A stretch of DNA of 64,000 nt from Anthoceros angustus. Its lineage: Eukaryota; Streptophyta; Anthocerotopsida; Anthocerotales; Anthocerotaceae. The stretch's first letter is position 1; every line of letters starts with the position of its first letter. The notes under the pieces are model-generated. The model was given only the letters and a program-made list of their open reading frames with translations, was not told where the DNA came from and ran no database searches. The DNA is taken from NCBI GenBank assembly GCA_010909165.1, contig VJWM01000218.1, positions 248,001 to 312,000 of the forward strand, read 5' to 3'. The position numbers and the translations under genes are program-made. This document shows positions 56,768 to 64,000 of the stretch, piece after piece.

Positions 56768-57904
56768 CCGGTGGCATACAGAGGTATATACATATTCATA
56801 TGGCAGATTGAGAGGGTATGGACTACAGGTCATGCTCGCTCTGCACGAGGGAGTCAGCGGGCCCCGTACCTGGCCACCTGATTTTTACAGCTAGCCGTCG
56901 TCGTGGTGTGAGACCTTGAGAACAGTGTCCAGATTCAAATTAAGTTGAGGCGTGTGTGAGGAAATCTCACACGGTCAGGGAATGGCAATTTCAAACAGAT
57001 TTGTAAAAGCTATTCAAGATTTGCATTTGAATGGTTTTAGATTAGTATGTACCTCGGAAACGAGATCCTGAAAGCCTTGTTGCAGCAGTTCTCCAGCTTC
57101 ATTTAAGCCTTGAAACTCTTCCATGTTAAAATGATAGCATTAGCCCTTAGGGCACGCTTCATTATTTAAGTCATTAGAGCTCAAGCGCCACCTTGAATGG
57201 TCACCATTCAAAACGGTTACGCACAACACCGCTTGGGCAATGGCCAAGCCTACATTCGAACATTCTCTGTACTCTTATGCAATCTAATGTAAGATCCGAC
57301 GCATCGATTCTTCACATAGTATCGAGTGGGCCCCGCTCTACCTATCCGGCCACCCCATGACATCCATGCGTCTCCTCATCATGCACAGGAGCCATAAGGC
57401 GCCAACGCCTCGAAAAGAGAGCAAGGGCAAGCAGAACATTTAGAAAATGTCGGATCACTTAGAGAGCAAAGGAATCTTAAAGAAGCGGGAGAAAACTTGT
57501 GGCATTACGGTGGGCGTTACGCGGTGTCCTGCTGCTAATTGGGGAAGAAATTCTCTTAAGAGGTCACATTGACCCAACAGACGATTGGTCTTATCGCAGT
57601 TGAATTTTGTTTCACCAACCATGAAGAAACAATTCACTACAACCTGGACGTAATTGCCCCAATTTCCCATGAAGCTCAACAAGTCACATCTTGCCTAGGA
57701 AACCTAAGCCGCCAACATGGCCTCTACCAACTTCCATCCGCAAAGACATAGAAGACACCCACAATTAGTAATTGAAAAATTGATGTTGGACCAACCACAT
57801 GCCCACATAAAATCTCCCCAGCGAACGTCTGAGTCCTTATTACTATGCAAATAGAAATATCTACCCTACTCGAAACATAGTTTTGAGTCTAGAAACCGAC
57901 ACAC
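56768..57904. other. Region upstream of NBAS/MIP2, with a possible lost first exon
   Basis: A minus-strand ATG at 57124 opens 24 codons (MEEFQGLNEAGELLQQGFQD and on) to a good donor GTACAT at 57052. It might be a first exon of the NBAS/MIP2 gene, but I cannot link it to the next exon. Near 57317 TAGTATCGAGTGGG resembles a decayed initiator-tRNA primer site (TGGTATCAGAGC), so an LTR of the Copia relic may end there. Both are weak. Confidence 0.3.
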
Positions 57905-60825
57905 ACAAGATGTCAACCTCTCACCTCTCCTTGTCCAAGGAGGACAAGTTCGATGGCCAACACAATTTCCATACGGAAATTCGGGATGACCAACATCCTC
58001 AAAGCAAGCTACGGGGCTACGTCGGCGGGTAGGCAACCCCAGTCCCCATACCTTTCCCATGGCGGGAACCCAAGACAAAAGGCAGCGAGGACCACAACCA
58101 ACAAGCTAAAATGTTCTCATGCAAAGCATGAAGCAAAACCGCGGCTCGAGGGCGACCAGTGACAGACTGGACACGGTACATGAAATCTATAGCGACGACA
58201 TTATGCATACAATACACACCATCAAGAGCTACCTCGGCCTCGCGCATGGCGGAGGGTGACCATGTGACCACCATGCAATGGTGTTTCGAGCCCGGATGAA
58301 GTTCCGTGCCCTTGGCTTCAACATCCCGAGGAGCTCCTAGCAATTCGCTATCAACACTACCGGAATCGTGGGTCGGTCGTGCAAAGCTTACGGGGCATTC
58401 AACCTCTAATCAACAAGGTACTCGCTTTACAGAGGAAGGCGGGAAGGTCTTCGCTCACGCCAGGAGAACCCTCCTCCAGTGCCTTCTTCACGGAAGAGGG
58501 AGGCAAGGTCGCGGGCGAGGCAATTTTCCGGAACAAACCGGCACCCCTAGAGGGCGGGCTCCTTTCCCAGCCGTGGCGGTAGGTACATACAACCCTTCAT
58601 GGAAGCCCTGCACTCGCAAAATCCCTAGACACACACGAGGAATGCTGGGAAAAGATTAGGCTCTTCTAACAACTACAATCAACATTCAGACGGTGGCCTT
58701 AACCATGCACACTCCAAGGCTTTCTTTACTCCGTTAGCCATGAAACACCACCTACTAGCACACCCTCGGCTCTTGTAGCTTCCTGCTTTTCAGCACAAGG
58801 AACATGCAGTACATAGATTAGAGCTTCGCGACATGACTCCCCACAAGGAATACTTCACAAGCCTCAACCTCTGGCACAATCCAACTTTGTTAGCCTTGGT
58901 GACAACTCCAAACACCACATAATAGGGTCGGATTCAGACCTAAGCGTCCAACCTAATTCAACCACAAAATTTGACGTCCTCTTAGTACGGACTCACCAAA
59001 ATCTCTTTTCATGCGTAAGGTTGATCAGCCGGATGCTACGTTTGTTTGGAGATGGCCATTGCGTCATAGAAACCCCACAAAAGCGATCGATTGCCACAGG
59101 CGACCTTAAGAACGATGATTTGTACCACCTACGGGTTAGCCACCCCTCTTCACTCTCTGGCTGAGACAAAATCGACCTTTCTGCATGACTTGGGCACATG
59201 AAGCGTAGAATGCAGGATATGATTAAAACACAAGCCGCTCATGGTATTCCTCTTACCAATATCGAGGACTTGATGCTCTGCGCATGCTCCCTCGGAGTCA
59301 CGCTCCCTTCCCTAAGGCATCCTACACACGAGCTACCAAGCGGCGGTTAGTGCATTCCGACCTATGCGGGCCTTTCAAAGCATCCCTATTTGGATATACA
59401 TATTTCATCTTTGTGTCAGCGACTTCACTCGATTCACCGTATATACATCCTCAAGAACAAGGCCCAAGCATTCCCATGCTTTAAAGAGTACAAGATATGG
59501 TCGGAGAAGCAAGCGGGTGACACCTTACTCACCTCGGATCGGGGCACGGTGGTGAATCTTGCTCCACCAATTTTCCACCTTACGCAAGGAACACGATTCA
59601 TCGACACACCCACACACCTCTCGGCGGAATGGGGTCGTGAGCGGATGAACCGAACTATACAAAATTGCGGGCTAGCCATGCTTATTCATGCAAAGCTCAA
59701 ATCCCTCGGCGAGGCGCAATGCAACATCTTGTCTACATTGGTAATGCACAATTACCTCATCCCTCTCACAGGCACTCCATATGCACGGGCAGCAATAAGC
59801 CGGATTTATCCTCCTTGCGGTCTTTGCTCTGTATGCTCATGTTCCCAAGGTTATCGAGGACAAAACTCGACAACAAGGCACAAAAGCTTACATTTATCGG
59901 CTTCACCAGGGATCAAAGGATACAAGCTAATCCACCCTCAACGCACAAGGTGACCCATTCTCGCGGCGTCACATTTCTTGAGGATATGTCCGACCACATC
60001 CGGTGGGAGTTTCTTCACAATCTAGGCAATGGCGACAATGGTTATGGACTTCCTACGCCACTTTCCAGCTGCAACCGCCCAAACCTCGGCCCTCCACTCG
60101 GCCCGTGCCACCACGCCGGCCCCTACGGCCCCTTATCACTCAGACACACCACAACCCATCACATTCGGAGATTTCGACCGATCTTGGCCCCTCACCTACC
60201 TCAGGCGCCCTCAAGCCCTGCCCAGCGCCATGGCTCTCGAAGAGGCGGGTGGAGGCTCATGAGACCGCGGATCGGAGGCGATGACCTCCATTATAGCGAA
60301 CTGGTGCGCACAGGACACCCTCAATCCGACAATTTCCGATCCGGTAGGAGAGCTCGGCGAGCGCCCACAAGATCGGCGGAGCACCACATCTGGCGGCGCG
60401 AGCACGACACCGGTCTTCCTCACGGCATCCCCATGGCTGCAAACCGCGCTCTCAACAGTGGCGCCCGATCACTTGCGGTAGCCAGGACACCTCTCAGCAC
60501 TTGGGACCGGGATCAGACCTCTTGTATGGCACACAAGCTACATCGCAGCGCACTCGAGGCACGGAGGCAGCCACAGACGGTATACGGCATGGTACTTATT
60601 CACAACTCAACTCTCCTACACTTACAGATGCGGGCTCTTCTCCACACACGGCAGTTCAAGTCCTGGCTTTTCAACAAATTGCTCAACAAACATTTGGACA
60701 TCATCCCGATTCCCAGAGAGGCAAACCAATATATATACTTTGAGTTTTCTAATTATAATAATCGGATATTCAATCAATGTCAGACACTCAAGATGACAAC
60801 AATATTTCGATCCTCATTTTGAGAG
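57905..60825 (+). mobile_element. Degenerate Ty1/Copia LTR retrotransposon (gag to integrase)
   Basis: Copia landmarks in order and broken frames: gag start LSKEDKFDG at 57922 and (R)MTNILK; zinc-knuckle remnant ending HEECWEK near 58640; GAG-preintegrase part (LRVSHPSSLSG) near 59130; integrase core with LVHSDLCGPFK at 59345, YTYFIFVS, ILKNKAQAFPCFKEYKIWSE, SDRGT, ERMNRTIQNCGLAMLIHAKL, and KLTFIGFTRDQ. SRGVTFLEDM near 59955 is the usual end of integrase. The RT/RNase H part is missing or unrecognisable: only about 800 bp remain. Many stops and shifts. It is dead, with no paired LTRs found. Confidence 0.8.
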
Positions 60826-60849
60826 TCGCCATGCAGATACTAATCTCGT

Positions 60850-61155
60850 GACTCTGGTTTAGTTTGATTAGTGTTAATTAATCTAATTACTTATCTTTAA
60901 GTAATTAGTGTTAATTAATCTAAAGTGCTTATGTTAATTAAGCATTGATTAGTGTTAATTAATCTAATGCTTATGTTAATTAAGCATTGATTAGTGTTAA
61001 TTAAACATGGTTAGCAATAGCTAAGTGGATAAGCTCAAGTAATATGCTTTGGCATATTCCTTGCATATTATAGTGTATTCTTAGGATACAATAGCTAAGT
61101 GGATAAGCTCAAGTGCATATTCCTTGCATATTATAGTGTATTCTTAGGATATTTC
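60850..61155. repeat. AT-rich tandem repeats
   Basis: First, four copies of GATTAGTGTTAATTAATCTAA-type units with TTAATTAA cores (60860-61005). Then two copies of a block of about 65-75 bp (AATAGCTAAGTGGATAAGCT to TATAGTGTATTCTTAGGATA) at 61014-61089 and 61090-61151. Possibly remains of an LTR. Confidence 0.8.
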
Positions 61156-61390
61156 CGCATATGCCGATGCCAATAGGATATCTTAGGAATATGCTGTGGT
61201 CTAGTATATAGACCCTTCCATTGAGGACAAGCATCATAGCTTGTCCTCTAGATATGCAATGCAAGAGCGTTGTGAGGAGGCCAAAGCCATGACCCGAGAG
61301 CGGGAATTTGCGTTGTTCGTGGGGAGTGTGTTTGCGCACCACGCGCGAGCTACTCCCTCCCGTTGTTACATCTACCAGCTATGTGCATGC

Positions 61391-61470
61391 TAGATGCCAG
61401 GCGATGCTAGGCGATGCTAGGCGAGGCGATGCTAGGTGATGCTAGGCGATGCTAGGCGATGCTAGGCGAG
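61391..61470 (+). repeat. Microsatellite-like repeat, 10-bp unit GATGCTAGGC
   Basis: About seven copies of GATGCTAGGC, sometimes shortened to GAGGC or changed to GATGCTAGGT, leading directly into the next minisatellite. Confidence 0.85.
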
Positions 61471-61471
61471 G

Positions 61472-61935
61472 CCCAAGTCAAGGCCAAGGAGGAGGCGAAG
61501 AAGCCCAAGCGTGCTAGGAGAGGAGGCGAAGAAGCCCAAGTCCAAGGCCAAGGAGAGGAGGCGAAGAAGCCCAAGTCCAAGGCCAAGGAGAGGAGGCCTG
61601 CGCCAAGGAGAGGAGGCGAAGCCCAAGTCCAAGGCCAAGGAGAGGAGGCGAAGAAGCCCAAGTCCAAGGCCAAGGAGAGGAGGCGAAGCCCAAGTCCAAG
61701 GCCAAGGAGAGGAAGAAGCCCAAGTCCAAGGCCAAGGAGAGGAGGCGAAGAAGCCCAAGTCCAAGGCCAAGGAGAGGAGGCGAAGAAGCCCAAGTCAAGG
61801 CCAAGGAGAGGAGGCGAAGAAGCCCAAGTCCAAGGCCAAGGAGAGGAGAGGAGGCGAAGAAGCCCAAGTCCAAGGCCAAGGAGAGGAGGCGAAGAAGCCC
61901 AAGTCCAAGGCCAAGCCCAAGTCCAAGGCCAAGGG
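61472..61935 (+). repeat. Lysine-rich coding-like minisatellite, unit about 33-39 bp
   Basis: A dozen copies of GAGGCGAAGAAGCCCAAGTC plus CAAGGCCAAGGAGAG. Frames stay open for more than 150 codons on the + strand (KKPKSKAKERR, RSPSPRPRRG and AQVQGQGEE types) and on the minus strand (LGLGLLRLLS). Because all frames are open this is best read as a repeat. A true protein of KPKSKAK type (linker-histone-like tail) cannot be excluded. Confidence 0.85.
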
Positions 61936-62240
61936 AGAAACAAGAGTATTTTACTCTCCCCTGGATTCAAGGGGAAGCGGATAGACATGGGTATGTCATC
62001 AGTCCATGTTTGATTTCACTTTCTGTCCAAAACTCCTAGTTCGGCACCCCATCCAGGTACTCTATCGGTTTTGAGTTCCTATGCCTGCTATCCAACTCAC
62101 CCAGCTCACATTTTTGACTGATAGCCTGCAGAGTATTTGTATGCGATTTTAACATGCATAGATACTTAGAGGTTTCACTAATCACGATCTAAGATAGCGG
62201 GGTGTGTTAACCTTGATTAAGGGTTTGATCTAGCCACTAA
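61936..62240. other. Short spacer
   Basis: No gene or repeat recognised. Confidence 0.4.
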
Positions 62241-64000
62241 CCGGAGTGCATGCCGACACACTCGATCCGACGGAGCTACCAACCAAGTCCATCGAGCGAA
62301 TCAAGTCCCACCAAGAGAGAAGTGCGAACACTCGATTTTGGTACCCAAGGACGGAGGAACCCAGACACAATCAACAATCTTTGAAGGATCCGTGAGTGGC
62401 AACACACAAGACACGTTAGTGCCGGACAACTGTGAAGCGACGAGGAGGACTTGTCTCTTGGAGTCGCCAAGATGGAGGAGACAAGGATCGAATGGAGTTG
62501 TTCAGGGCGGGCACCTTGCCACGGAGGACTTCATCGAGAAGTACGGTGCGGTGCGGAGATGGAATTGAAGACCGGATACACGAGCGATACGGCTTCATCC
62601 AAATGCCAAGTACTTGGGGATGAAGCATTGCATCGCGAGCACAAGGCGAGGTTGTTGAGCGACATCCGGAGGACCAGAGTAGCGCTCATCTGGGAACGGG
62701 GCAGAAAGGCACCAGTGGGCACGATCCCATCAAGAGATGTTGACATCTTCCGCTGGAGTTTCCTGCAAGCACGGATGAGAAGATCTCCGACACACTTCAA
62801 GATGAAGTCAAAGACTCAAGATGGCTTATCAAGAATCGACCAGTGGTACGTGACACCAAGATCATGAGTGACCGGCAGAGAAGTACTTGCAGGCATTGCC
62901 ATATGCACTGCATGAAGGTGCAACAAGCGGTGCACAAGACGAAGGGCAACACTACACCCTCAAGGAAGTGTACGAGATGGTCGACAAGATAGGGCCCAGA
63001 CACTTTCTCTGGTTGCAAGTGATTACTCCAAAGACAAGTAGGAGTGGTGGACGACATGACCGACGCGGAGGTCGAGTGGAGGAGCTCGAGACAAGCCCCC
63101 ACACCCCAAGTGACGAGCCCGTGAGGTGCCGAGGACGGACCATTCCCTCATGAGTGCGAGCATGCATTCGGAGGAGTCAAGGGTGAGGAGCCCTAGTGGG
63201 AGGTATGGGCACAATGAAGCGGCATGTTGGGAGAAGCATCCGAATGCGTCAGGTTATCGAGCAGCAACCCCGGCCAATGCATCTACGCCAACCTCATCCA
63301 CAAAATCGAAGAGCAAAGGCGTGGAGGAGGCACTGAAGTCCCGTGGACAAAAGAAACGGGAAGCATCAAAGAAGACGATGGATGCTACGGGCACGCCTTG
63401 CAAAGCGGAGAAGTTGGTGAAGGCGAAGATCAAGGAGAGCGCAGTCATCATCGGAGGACGAAGAAGATGAGCACAAGCTTGGATACATGGCGACGTGACC
63501 ATCCAAGGGCAGGAAGAAACCTCCGCAGCTACGAGAGAAGATAGCTCGAGGAGGAAGAGGATGTCTTGACACCCAGCGGAAGACACGGAAGGAAGCTTGG
63601 GATCCTCTTCCGAACCTATGCCAAGATGCCAAAGTCGTTTGAGCCATTGCCAGGAGCAACGTGGGAGCAACATCAAAGTCCGTGAGTGGCGATGTGGAGA
63701 AACCCATGCATTGCCGACGGAGACGATGGCACAAAAGCTCGGAGATGCCATGTTTCACCTACAAGACATGGGGTTGAGCGTGAAGGAAGTCGGGGTTTGA
63801 CTGGATGTTGACAACCCTTGAAGACGAAGTGTCCAAGATGTGTGCAACAGTGCAATGATGTCATTGCCGACCTCGGAGCCAAGCATCTCGTGGAGAAGCG
63901 GAATGCCGCACAGTGGGAGTGGCTTTGGTCAACAATCGGAGAGGCACATTGAAATCAATGGATTCGCACCAAGGAGGTGTTGATTGACACCGAGCACACC
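62241..64000 (+). mobile_element. LTR-retrotransposon gag-like relic (continues past the window)
   Basis: Broken + strand frames, rich in Glu, Arg and Lys. At 63198-63242 one frame reads GRYGHNEAACWEKHP, the second half of a retroviral-type CCHC zinc knuckle of plant LTR elements; its first Cys pair would lie near 63158 in another frame. A basic linker follows (KSKSKGVEEALKSRGQKKRE). Downstream pieces near 63640-63800 could be the protease start but are not clear. No RT seen before the window ends. It is distinct from the Copia relic at 57.9 kb. Confidence 0.55.

Overview
This is nuclear DNA of a land plant. The genes are split by short GT-AG introns (mostly 70-190 bp) and encode plant-specific proteins: a VAMP72 R-SNARE, PLS-class pentatricopeptide repeat (PPR) proteins, a Gnk2-type secreted protein, a long-form ITPK and an AGCVIII kinase with a DFD motif. 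One PPR relic has a C-terminal domain of the DYW:KP type (KKPA in the PG box, terminal GRP). That variant is known from plants with U-to-C organellar RNA editing: hornworts, homosporous lycophytes and ferns. Together with the compact introns and gene spacing I infer a hornwort, with lycophyte or fern as alternatives. No species is claimed.

Layout. 0-3.7 kb: a CCCTAG minisatellite and a decayed non-LTR retrotransposon. 4-12 kb: repeats and low-information DNA, holding one gene with a MPSGPKKR start. 12.9-13.4 kb: an intronless Gnk2-domain secreted protein in an AT-rich island. 14.0-33.6 kb is the intact core: histidinol-phosphate aminotransferase (-) and an inositol phosphate kinase (+) share a 372-bp divergent promoter; then an AGCVIII kinase (-), TIMELESS (-), a canonical VAMP72 (-) and TRAPP subunit BET3 (-). 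I assembled all of these end to end with no frameshift. PPR fragments lie around BET3.

34-51.5 kb is a highly rearranged block. A derived VAMP72 paralogue (open, 307 codons, with a duplicated membrane segment and a new C-terminal tail) and at least five broken copies stand head to head around three copies of a 1.1-1.2 kb palindrome-rich segment. A segmental duplication carries the start of a SABATH methyltransferase and the 3' end of an NBAS/MIP2 gene. Between its two copies lies the DYW:KP PPR relic, whose PPR triplets are amplified at DNA level. 51-56.6 kb: an NBAS/MIP2 (Sec39) gene with several single-base frameshifts and no recognisable N-terminus; it stops at a small foldback element. 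57.3-64 kb: a degenerate Copia element, AT-rich tandem repeats, a lysine-rich minisatellite open on both strands, and a second LTR-element gag relic.

Functional theme: four loci concern ER/Golgi/endosome traffic (VAMP72, its derived paralogues, BET3, NBAS/MIP2). This may be chance. I saw no tRNA, rRNA or CRISPR array. Caution: frameshifts concentrate in the 36-56 kb block, and many differences between duplicate copies there are homopolymer-length changes, so part of the apparent decay may be uncorrected long-read error.
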